64,000 bases of DNA, taken from Terrabacter aerolatus (GTDB lineage Bacteria > Actinomycetota > Actinomycetes > Actinomycetales > Dermatophilaceae). The position numbers and the translations under genes were made by a program. Location of the stretch: assembly GCF_007991735.1 (NCBI RefSeq), contig NZ_BJYX01000004.1, positions 1 through 64,000 of the forward strand, given 5' to 3'. Numbering within the stretch: position 1 is the first letter of the stretch; the number at the start of each line of letters is the position of its first letter. Below, piece by piece: positions 46,567 through 53,888 of the stretch. The notes under the pieces were generated by a model that was given only the letters and a program-made list of their open reading frames with translations, was not told the DNA's origin and ran no database searches.

Positions 46567-47454
46567 TCAGCGCGGGGTGTCGTCCCCGGACACGAAGAGG
46601 CTGCGGACCTGCTCCACGAGGGCCGGGCCGGCCGCGACGGTGAGGGCCTTGCCGGGAGCCCGGCGCGCGACGTCCTCGCCCGACCCGACGACGACTCCCC
46701 CGGCCTCCTCGACGACGAGCCACCCGGCCGCGAGGTCCCAGGCGTTGAGGCCCGTCTCGGCGTAGGCGTCGACCGAACCCTGGGCCACCCGCACGAGGTC
46801 GAGCGCGGCGCTGCCGATGCGCCTGATGTCACGCACGAGGGGCAGGACCCGCAGCAGGACCTCGGCCTGACGCGCCCGCACCTCGGCGTCGTAGCCGAAG
46901 CCGGTGGCCAGGAGGGTGCGCCCCAGCCGGTCCTCCGCCGACACGGACAGCCGGGACGGGGCGACCTCGCCAGACGAGTCCTCGGGACTGGTCCAGGCGC
47001 CCGTCCCGCGGCCCGCGTGGTGGACGAGGCGCAGCGACGGGTCGGCGACCGCTCCGGCGACCGGGGTCCAGCCGCCCTGGACGTGCGGGTCACCGACCAC
47101 GACGGCGACGGACACGGCATACGCGGGCACCTCGTAGAGGTAGTTGACGGTGCCGTCGATGGGGTCGAGCACCCACGTCAGGCCCGACGTGCCTGCGACG
47201 TCGGCGCCCTCCTCGCCCAGGATGCCGTCGTCCGGGCGGGCCGACTGGATGAGCCTGTGCAGCAGCTCCTCCGACCGACGGTCCATGACCGTGACGACGT
47301 CGGTCTCGCTCGACTTCGTCGCCGAGACGCCCACCCCCGCGGGGCGCTCGTCACGGATGAAGCGGGCCGCCTCGGTGGCGAAGCCGATGCAGAGCCGCTC
47401 GAGCTCGGCGACGGTGATGCCGGCGGGCAGGACGGGGACTGGATGGGTGCTCAT
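46567..47454 (-). CDS. Inositol monophosphatase family protein
   Basis: A 295-residue Li+-sensitive phosphatase-family enzyme. The metal-binding motifs are 'GILGEEGAD', 'WVLDPIDGTVNYLYEVP' (the WxxDPIDGT motif) and 'NAWDLAAGWLVVEEAGG'. It hydrolyses inositol monophosphate or a related sugar phosphate; in actinobacteria this supplies inositol for phosphatidylinositol. Only 7 bases separate its ATG from the hemH stop, so the two are probably co-transcribed. Confidence 0.9.
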   Translation of the reverse strand: MSTHPVPVLPAGITVAELERLCIGFATEAARFIRDERPAGVGVSATKSSETDVVTVMDRRSEELLHRLIQSARPDDGILGEEGADVAGTSGLTWVLDPIDGTVNYLYEVPAYAVSVAVVVGDPHVQGGWTPVAGAVADPSLRLVHHAGRGTGAWTSPEDSSGEVAPSRLSVSAEDRLGRTLLATGFGYDAEVRARQAEVLLRVLPLVRDIRRIGSAALDLVRVAQGSVDAYAETGLNAWDLAAGWLVVEEAGGVVVGSGEDVARRAPGKALTVAAGPALVEQVRSLFVSGDDTPR

Positions 47455-47461
47455 CGGGGCC

Positions 47462-48601
47462 TCAGTCGCTGCCGCACAGGGCGGGACGCGCCCGGCGCAG
47501 GTTGGGGCAGCACCCCGGCGCGCACACCGAGGGCATGCGCCCCTCGAACTGCGGGACGTCCTCACCGCGGGCCTCGGCGGCCCGTTCGAGCAGCGCGTCG
47601 ACGAGGTCTCGCACGAAGACGGAGTCGGTGCCCACGGTCGGGACGCGGACGTGCGTCAGGCCCAGCTCGTCGGCGGTCTCCTGCGCCTCGGTGTCGAGGT
47701 CGTAGACGACCTCCATGTGGTCGCTGACGAAACCGATCGGCGCCGTCACGACCGTGCGCACGCCGGCGGCGGCCAGCTCGCGCATCCGGTCGTTGACGTC
47801 CGGCTCGAGCCACGGCTGGCTGGGCGGCCCGGAGCGCGAGCAGAAGACGAGCTCGCCGGTCAGGTCGCGGCCGAGGACCCGGTTGGCCTCCTCGGTCAGC
47901 CGGGACGCCAGGGCCAGGTGCTGGCGCTGGTAGAGGTTGCCCTCGCCGTCGCCCGGGCCCGACGTGTCGTCCATGGCGTCCGGGATGGAGTGGGTGACGA
48001 AGAGCAGGGCGACCTCGGAGTCCGGCGCGCCGTCGAGGGCCCGCAGGGACCGCACGAGCTCGCCGGCGTTGGCCTCGGCGAAGCCCGGGCGGCGGGCGTA
48101 CTGCGCGACCTTGTCGATCTGCAGCTCGATGCCCTCCTCGGCGACCGCGGCGGCGGCGTCCGCGAGGTTCTCGCGGTACTGCCGGCACGACGAGTAGCAG
48201 GAGTAGGCGCTCGTCGTCAGCGCCACGACGCGACGGTGCCCGGCGGCGTGGGACTCGCGCAGGGCGTCGTCGATGAACGGCGCGCTGTTGCGGTTGCCCC
48301 ACACGATCGGGGTGTCGATGCCGCGCGAGTCGAGCTCGGCGCGCAGGGCGGCGATGAGGGCGCGGTTCTGGTCGTTGATCGGGCTGCGGCCACCGAAATG
48401 GTGGTAGTGCTCACCGACCGCCTCGAGGCGCTCGTCCGGGATGCCGCGACCGGCCGTGACCCGGCGCAGGAAGGGCATGACCTCGTCGGGCGCCTCGGGT
48501 CCGCCGAAGCCGAGCAGCAGCACGGCGTCGTACGGCTCGAGCGGTGGACGCACGGCGGGGGCCTCGGTGGGGTCGGGGGTCGGTGCTGCGTCTGGTGTCA
48601 T
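47462..48601 (-). CDS. hemH: Ferrochelatase (coproporphyrin ferrochelatase CpfC)
   Basis: A 379-residue ferrochelatase that inserts ferrous iron into the porphyrin; with HemQ present in the window the substrate should be coproporphyrin III. Visible: 'YDAVLLLGFGGPEAPDEVMP', 'YHHFGGRSPIND', 'LFVTHSIPDAM' with the catalytic His, and 'GFVSDHMEVVYDLD'. The C-terminus 'CAPGCCPNLRRARPALCG' provides the clustered cysteines that bind a [2Fe-2S] centre in actinobacterial ferrochelatases. ATG at 48601 follows GGCGGAG; a longer reading upstream runs antisense to other genes and is rejected. Confidence 0.95.
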   Translation of the reverse strand: MTPDAAPTPDPTEAPAVRPPLEPYDAVLLLGFGGPEAPDEVMPFLRRVTAGRGIPDERLEAVGEHYHHFGGRSPINDQNRALIAALRAELDSRGIDTPIVWGNRNSAPFIDDALRESHAAGHRRVVALTTSAYSCYSSCRQYRENLADAAAAVAEEGIELQIDKVAQYARRPGFAEANAGELVRSLRALDGAPDSEVALLFVTHSIPDAMDDTSGPGDGEGNLYQRQHLALASRLTEEANRVLGRDLTGELVFCSRSGPPSQPWLEPDVNDRMRELAAAGVRTVVTAPIGFVSDHMEVVYDLDTEAQETADELGLTHVRVPTVGTDSVFVRDLVDALLERAAEARGEDVPQFEGRMPSVCAPGCCPNLRRARPALCGSD

Positions 48602-48678
48602 GTCTCCGCCGTCGGTGGTCGAGGGATGGGTGGGACGAAACAGGAATCGAGAGGGTGCGGATGGGTTCGCCGCACGGG

Positions 48679-49314
48679 CTACAGGGGATTGGAGCGCAGC
48701 GGTGTCGGGGCGTTGAGGTGCAGGCGCACGGCGATCATGCGCAGGGCGAAGACGACCCCGGCCGCCGTCCAGAGCACCCAGTCCTGCAGCGATCCGAGCT
48801 GTGCCGCGACGACGACGACCACCGACCCGAGCATGGCGGGGACGGCATACAGCTCGCGGCGCAGCACCTCGGGGACCTGACCCGCGAGCACGTCGCGCAC
48901 GACGCCTCCGCCGACGGCGGTGATGACACCGACGAGCACCGCGGCGACGGGTGAGACCCCCGGCGTGGTCACGGCCTTGAGGCTGCCCGCGACGGCGAAG
49001 GCCCCGAGGCCGGCCGCGTCGAGGACGCGGACGAACCTCGTGATGCGCTCGACGCCGGGGTGGAAGAGGAACGTGACGAGTCCGCCGAGGGCAGCCGCCG
49101 TCAGCAGGCGCCAGTCGCTGATCCCCACGGGCGGGATGTCCCCGATGAGCAGGTCGCGCACGATGCCGCCACCGAGGGCCGCGGCACAGGCGAGCACGAG
49201 GACGCCGAAGAGGTCGAAGCGCTTCTTCACGGCGACCAGCCCTCCGGAGAGCGCGAAGACGAACACGCCGACGAGGTCGAGGGCGAGCTGCGCGGACGCG
49301 AAGGAGGTAGGCAT
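48679..49314 (-). CDS. TRIC cation channel family protein
   Basis: A 211-residue membrane protein made of two repeats of the TRIC/UPF0126 module. The repeat signatures 'AALGGGIVRDLLIGDIPPVG' and 'TAVGGGVVRDVLAGQVPEVL' each contain the GGGxxRD motif. Prokaryotic TRIC proteins form trimeric potassium-permeable channels. Its ATG lies 162 bases from the divergent sepH gene; hemH starts 77 bases after its stop on the same strand. Confidence 0.9.
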   Translation of the reverse strand: MPTSFASAQLALDLVGVFVFALSGGLVAVKKRFDLFGVLVLACAAALGGGIVRDLLIGDIPPVGISDWRLLTAAALGGLVTFLFHPGVERITRFVRVLDAAGLGAFAVAGSLKAVTTPGVSPVAAVLVGVITAVGGGVVRDVLAGQVPEVLRRELYAVPAMLGSVVVVVAAQLGSLQDWVLWTAAGVVFALRMIAVRLHLNAPTPLRSNPL

Positions 49315-49476
49315 GCCAGAGCAAACGGTACCTGTGCGGCGTGGGCGCTTTGGCGAGCACCCGGCCCGGTGGCATGCTCGTCTGCACGACGCACCGGCGA
49401 GCACGTCACGCGGCCACCCGGGGTGTCGGCGCAGACCAGGCACGACCACGCAGACTCGGCACCGGGAGACCCACCC

Positions 49477-51249
49477 ATGCAGCACCTCAGGCTCGTCGGC
49501 GTCCACGAGGACGGAATGCACCTGCTGCTGGCCGACGACGAGGGCAGCCGCTTCTCCGTCCCGCTCGACGAGGCGCTCCGTGCCGCCGTGCGACGCGACC
49601 GGCCACGGCTCGGTCAGCTCCAGATCGAGGTCTCGGGCGGTCTGCGCCCCAAGGACGTCCAGGCCATGATCCGCGCCGGACTCACCGCCGAGGAGGTCGC
49701 CGAGCGCGCCGGGTGGACGGTGGAGAAGGTGCACCGCTACGAGGGTCCGATCCTCGCCGAGCGCGAGCACGTCGCCGGCCTGGCCCGACAGGTCCGGCTG
49801 CGTCCCCGGGGCGGGTCGCACGGCGGCGCCCCCACGCTCGACGCCCGGGTGTCCGAGCGGCTGCGCACGCGTCAGATCGACGCCGACGGCGCCCGATGGG
49901 ACTCCCGACGCACCGACAAGGGCGCCTGGACCGTGCTGCTGCTCTTCAACGCCGGCGGGCGCGAACGCGAGGCGGCCTGGCACTTCGACCCGCTCGCCCG
50001 CACCGTGTCGGCCGTCGACGACGAGGCCCGATGGCTGAGCGAGGACGAGGACCAGCAGGCACCGGGCCCCATCCCCGCCCCGCACCTCGCCGCGTCGAAC
50101 CGCCCGAGCCGCGTCTACGACGTCGAGGCCGAGGGGGGCGTCGGCGCGTCGGCGACGCGTCGCCGGGACGGGGAGACCCGACGGCGGGACGGCGAGAGCG
50201 GTCGGCGCGACGGCCAGACCGGTCGGCGTGAGGTCGAGACCGGCCGACGCGACGGCGAGACCGTCGATCTCATGGCGGCCATGCGCGAGCGCAGCACCCA
50301 GCGCGGGCGGCGGCGCCGACCGCGGTCCACCGAGGTCCCCGGGCTCGACGAGGCCCCGGAGGAGGCCCTGCCCCTGCAGGAGCTGGCGGCCGACCCCCGC
50401 GACGAGCTGCCTCCCCCGGCCCACACGCACCCCGAGGACGACCCCGAGGTCGTCAAGACCGGCACCCTCGAGGAGCGCGTGGGGGTCGAGGCCGCCCAGC
50501 GACGGGTGCGCCGGACCGAGCCCACGCAGCCCGTTCGTCAGGCCGCGGAGCAGCCCCAGCCCACGGAGCCCGACCCTGCCCGCGCCGCGACCGCTGCGGC
50601 CCACGCCGACGTCGACGACAAGCTCGACGACAAGCTCGACGACGACCTCGACGACGGCCTCGATGACGGCCTCGATGACGGGCTCGATGACGGGCTGGAC
50701 GACGATGTCGACGACGTTCTCGACGACGTTCTCGACGAGGAGGCTGACGACGACACGCTCCGCGGCGACCCTGCCTCCCGTGACGGGGCCGTCGGCGACC
50801 CCGCCGCCGAGGAGGACGACGACGACGAGCCTGCCCGCAGGGCTCGTGAGGACGTCGCCCGGCCGGCCACCTCGTCCGACGGGCCGGCCGTGCGCGACCT
50901 GTCCATCGACGACGAGCCGCGTGCCGACCATCCAGTGGAGTCCGACCACGCCCACGACGAGGACCCGCCCCTTCGACCGGCGGCCCGTCGACGGCCGGAC
51001 CAGCGTCCGGCGACTCGTGTCCCGTCCGATCGTCGTCCCGGTGGCGCCGGAGCGCCGCGGGCCGGGTCGCCCCTCCCGTCCGGCTCCTCCGCAGGTGAGG
51101 ACGGCGACGACGTCGTCGAGCAGCGCGTGCCGGCGACCCGCGCCAAGCCGGCACCTCGCCCGCCCCGGCCGGCTCCCCCGGCCCGCAAGTCCGGGCGTCC
51201 GAGCGTGCCGAGCTGGGACGACATCATGTTCGGCCGCAAGAACGACTGA
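49477..51249 (+). CDS. sepH: Septation protein SepH (DUF3071)
   Basis: A 590-residue SepH homologue. The conserved N-terminal DUF3071 domain covers about residues 1-175 ('LRLVGVHEDGMHLLLADDEG', an HTH-like 'AGLTAEEVAERAGWTVEKVH', 'WTVLLLFNAGGREREAAWHF'). SepH stimulates FtsZ assembly in actinobacterial division. The rest is disordered, with five heptapeptide units of the RRDGETx type (residues 229-263) and ten DDxL tetrapeptides (380-419), and ends with a conserved-looking 'SVPSWDDIMFGRKND'. Length varies among species because of this linker. Confidence 0.88.
   Translation: MQHLRLVGVHEDGMHLLLADDEGSRFSVPLDEALRAAVRRDRPRLGQLQIEVSGGLRPKDVQAMIRAGLTAEEVAERAGWTVEKVHRYEGPILAEREHVAGLARQVRLRPRGGSHGGAPTLDARVSERLRTRQIDADGARWDSRRTDKGAWTVLLLFNAGGREREAAWHFDPLARTVSAVDDEARWLSEDEDQQAPGPIPAPHLAASNRPSRVYDVEAEGGVGASATRRRDGETRRRDGESGRRDGQTGRREVETGRRDGETVDLMAAMRERSTQRGRRRRPRSTEVPGLDEAPEEALPLQELAADPRDELPPPAHTHPEDDPEVVKTGTLEERVGVEAAQRRVRRTEPTQPVRQAAEQPQPTEPDPARAATAAAHADVDDKLDDKLDDDLDDGLDDGLDDGLDDGLDDDVDDVLDDVLDEEADDDTLRGDPASRDGAVGDPAAEEDDDDEPARRAREDVARPATSSDGPAVRDLSIDDEPRADHPVESDHAHDEDPPLRPAARRRPDQRPATRVPSDRRPGGAGAPRAGSPLPSGSSAGEDGDDVVEQRVPATRAKPAPRPPRPAPPARKSGRPSVPSWDDIMFGRKND
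50161..50265 (+). repeat. 21-bp in-frame repeats (five RRDGETx units) in sepH
   Basis: Five consecutive 21-base units encode heptapeptides such as RRDGETR, RRDGESG, RRDGQTG, RREVETG and RRDGETV. The region is basic, in contrast to the acidic repeat further downstream. Confidence 0.8.
50614..50733 (+). repeat. 12-bp in-frame repeats (ten DDxL units) in sepH
   Basis: Ten consecutive 12-base units encode DDKL, DDKL, DDDL, DDGL (four times), DDDV, DDVL, DDVL. It is strongly acidic and likely length-polymorphic between strains. Confidence 0.85.
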
Positions 51250-51331
51250 GCGCCCGCGCTCGACCACCCGGCTGCACCACGCCGGGACCGACCGATGGCC
51301 GGCACCACGCCGGCCGCTGCGCGGGACCGGA

Positions 51332-51344
51332 CGGACGGCATACG
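51332..51344 (-). repeat. Intergenic copy of the 13-mer CGTATGCCGTCCG (minus strand)
   Basis: Exact reverse-complement copy, 15 bases beyond the thymidine kinase stop and between convergent genes. Confidence 0.8.
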
Positions 51345-51358
51345 CCCTCGGGGTCGGC

Positions 51359-52051
51359 TCAGTCGGCCTGGGTGATCGGCAGCGGCGGCAGCGGGCACAC
51401 GTCGAGGTCGAAGGGCAGCACCTCGGGTGAGACCGCGGCGGCCTTGGCGGCGTGCGAGGTCATCCGGCGCATGTAGTGGCGCCGGCAGAGCACCTCGTAC
51501 TCCACGATGCCGGCGGTCCCCGGCTTCGTATCCCCGACGACGACCTGCTCGCCCTCGACGACCATGACACCGTCCATGACGCGGGCGTTGGTCGTGGCCC
51601 GCCGACCGCACCAGCACAGGGCCTCGACCTGGAGCACCTGGACCTTGTCGGCCAGCTCGATGAGTCGCTTGCTGCCGGGAAAGAGCTCCGTGCGGAAGTC
51701 GGCGGTGATGCCGAAGGCGAAGACGTCGACGTCCATCTCGTCGACGATGCGCGCCAGCTGCTCGACCTGCTCACCGGTGTAGAACTGGGCCTCGTCGCAG
51801 ATGAGGTAGTCGATGCGGTTGCCGGCCGTGGCACGCCCGACGATGGCCTCCCAGAAGTCGAGGTCGTCACCGACCTCCAGGGCGCCCGTCGACAGACCGA
51901 GGCGTGAGCTGAGGACGTTGCTCCCGGCCCGGTCCATCTTGGTGAAGATCAGACCGACCCTCCCCCGCGCGCCGTGGTTGTGATCCATCTGGAGGGCGAG
52001 GGTCGACTTGCCGCAGTCCATGGTTCCGGAGAAGAAGACGAGCTCAGCCAC
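51359..52051 (-). CDS. tdk: Thymidine kinase
   Basis: A 230-residue TK1-like kinase that phosphorylates thymidine in the salvage pathway. P-loop 'FFSGTMDCGKSTLALQM', the 'DYLICDEAQFY' Walker B-like motif, and zinc-binding cysteines in 'CWCGRRATTNARV' and 'CRRHYMRR' are visible. The GTG start lies just after the phosphodiesterase gene's stop. Together with dut it serves dTMP supply. Confidence 0.94.
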   Translation of the reverse strand: MAELVFFSGTMDCGKSTLALQMDHNHGARGRVGLIFTKMDRAGSNVLSSRLGLSTGALEVGDDLDFWEAIVGRATAGNRIDYLICDEAQFYTGEQVEQLARIVDEMDVDVFAFGITADFRTELFPGSKRLIELADKVQVLQVEALCWCGRRATTNARVMDGVMVVEGEQVVVGDTKPGTAGIVEYEVLCRRHYMRRMTSHAAKAAAVSPEVLPFDLDVCPLPPLPITQAD

Positions 52052-52062
52052 GAGGCACCACC

Positions 52063-53220
52063 CTAGGCTCCCCGGCGAGGTGGCACCACGACCACCGGCA
52101 CCGCGAGTTCCGCGTCGCTCGTCGAGCCGTGCAGGCCGAGCAGCGCGACGACCTCCCGACGCATGAGGCCCGAGTGCACGACGGCGAGCGAGCCGTCCAT
52201 GACGACCACGAGGTCGCCGATGCGTCCCTCGACACCGGAGCGCACGGGTCCGAACCAGCCCTCGTCGACCGCTCGCTCGCGGGTGAGGATGCGAGCGCGG
52301 TCCCCGAGGCGAACGGTCCAGGCCGAGCCGACGTCACCGTCCGCCCCGGGCTCGGTGTAGAGCTGCAGGTTGCGCGGCTCGCCGCCGAGGTGGCGCACGC
52401 CGGCCATGAGGGCCGGCTCGTTCACGAGGTCGATGCGGTCGTGGAAGGGCACGTCGACCATGCCGTGGTCGGCGGTGACGACGATCGACGTGTCGTCGGG
52501 CACCCGGGCCGCGAGCCGTCGCAGCGCCGCGTCGACCGACTCCACCTCGTCGCCCCACTGCCAGGACTGGCACCCGTGCACGTGACCGACCTTGTCGACC
52601 TCGCCCCAGTAGAGGTAGACGAGCGCTCGCGGTGTCGCGCGCACCGCCGCGACGGCGGCGTCGACCCGGTCCTCGAGCGAACGCGCCGCCCGGAACCGGC
52701 CTCCGCGCAGGGCGGCGAGGGTCAGCCCCGACCCGTCGAAGTAGTGCGGCCCGACCATCGTCACGCTGACGCCGGCGTTCTCGGCCGCCTCGAAGACGGT
52801 CTCGTTGGGCTGCCAGGCACGCGGGTCGGGCCCGTCCTCCCACGAGAGCTCGTTGAGCAGGCGGTCGGTCGCCGGGTCGAGCACCTGCATGCCGACGAGA
52901 CCGTGCGACCCCGGCGGCAGTCCGGTGCCGAACGTGCCCATCGACGTGGCCGTCGTCGTGGGGAAGCCGCACGGCACCCGGTGTGCGCTGCCCAGCAGGC
53001 TGCGCAGGAAGGGTGCGTGGCCGCTGCGCTGGCGCAGCAGGTCGTGGCCGAGCCCGTCGACGAGCACGACGACGGTGCGCGGCACCGAGGGCAGGTCGAA
53101 GACGTCGCGCCCGGCATACGACCGGACTCCCAACCGGTCGGCGATCGACGGGAGGACCGAGGCCAGGGTGCCTGCGGACCAGTCGGTCGGCGCAGCGTCG
53201 GAGGTCAGGTCGGGAGCCAC
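52063..53220 (-). CDS. Alkaline phosphatase/nucleotide pyrophosphatase superfamily protein
   Basis: A 385-residue phosphodiesterase of the alkaline-phosphatase superfamily. Metal and nucleophile segments are 'VVLVDGLGHDLL', 'CGFPTTTATSMGTFGTGLPP' (Thr/Ser nucleophile region), 'YWGEVDKVGHVHGC' and 'VVTADHGMVDVP'. No signal peptide is apparent, so it is probably cytosolic, unlike many secreted members. Its start is 10 bases from the DUF5998 stop upstream, so they form an operon. The substrate is unknown. Confidence 0.9.
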   Translation of the reverse strand: MAPDLTSDAAPTDWSAGTLASVLPSIADRLGVRSYAGRDVFDLPSVPRTVVVLVDGLGHDLLRQRSGHAPFLRSLLGSAHRVPCGFPTTTATSMGTFGTGLPPGSHGLVGMQVLDPATDRLLNELSWEDGPDPRAWQPNETVFEAAENAGVSVTMVGPHYFDGSGLTLAALRGGRFRAARSLEDRVDAAVAAVRATPRALVYLYWGEVDKVGHVHGCQSWQWGDEVESVDAALRRLAARVPDDTSIVVTADHGMVDVPFHDRIDLVNEPALMAGVRHLGGEPRNLQLYTEPGADGDVGSAWTVRLGDRARILTRERAVDEGWFGPVRSGVEGRIGDLVVVMDGSLAVVHSGLMRREVVALLGLHGSTSDAELAVPVVVVPPRRGA

Positions 53221-53230
53221 GGCCGTCGGA

Positions 53231-53830
53231 TCAGTGGGCCGTGCCGCCGCCGATGCTCGCCGAGAGCACGCGGGCGAAGTGCATGGCCCGGCCCACGGCG
53301 TCCTCGCCGTCGGCGGCGGAGCTGATGCGCAGCGAGATGTCGTCGGAGGCGATGGTGCCCTCGAAGCCGTGGTCGGCCGCGCAGTCGGGATCCCCGCACG
53401 CGGCGGGGATCATGTCGAGGCGGCTCACGGCGCCCCACCCGAGCGTCAGCGTGAGGTCTCGACCGTGCGTGCCGGGGGTGAACGTGTCGGGCTGCGCCAC
53501 GACGTGGGTCAGCATGACGCCGCGCACGGCCGCGAGCGGCACCGTCTCGGTCGTGGCGGTCGCCATGAGCTTGTCCTCGGACTCGGCGTGGTCGTCGGCG
53601 TGCGCGATGACGAGGCGCAGTGGCGTGACGACGAGGACGGTCACGTGGCGGCGCACCGTCTCGTGGTCGAAGGTCGTCTCCTGGTGCACGAGGTGCGCGA
53701 CGACCTCGTCGTCGGCGATGGCCGACTCGACGACGTCGCAGACGAGCGAGGGGTAGTAGCCGGCACGGGTGATCGCCTCGGTGAGGTCTTCGGGAAGGGC
53801 CCGGCCGGTGCCCGGGATGGCGCGTCGCAT
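53231..53830 (-). CDS. DUF5998 family protein
   Basis: A 199-residue actinobacterial protein of the DUF5998 family. Segments: 'LPEDLTEAITRAGYYPSLVC', 'VVTPLRLVIAHADDHAE', 'VPLAAVRGVMLTHVV' and 'GDPDCAADHGFEGTIASDDI'. It has a PH-like or beta-rich look but no known function. AAGGAT ends 6 bases before the ATG. It is followed closely by the phosphodiesterase gene, the usual neighbour in related genomes. Confidence 0.82.
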   Translation of the reverse strand: MRRAIPGTGRALPEDLTEAITRAGYYPSLVCDVVESAIADDEVVAHLVHQETTFDHETVRRHVTVLVVTPLRLVIAHADDHAESEDKLMATATTETVPLAAVRGVMLTHVVAQPDTFTPGTHGRDLTLTLGWGAVSRLDMIPAACGDPDCAADHGFEGTIASDDISLRISSAADGEDAVGRAMHFARVLSASIGGGTAH

Positions 53831-53888
53831 GGACCCATCCTTGCACCAGCGCGGCCGGCTCCCCTCCCGGCCGTCCCCACCGTGCCGG

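Noticed and set aside
50614-50733. Regular repeats considered as a CRISPR array
   Set aside because: Units are contiguous 12-mers without spacers and lie in frame inside sepH; no cas genes are present.
52060-52065. TAGGGT 8 bases before the thymidine kinase start as a leaderless promoter
   Set aside because: Its TAG is the stop codon of the upstream phosphodiesterase gene, so the match may be coincidental; the genes are likely co-transcribed.
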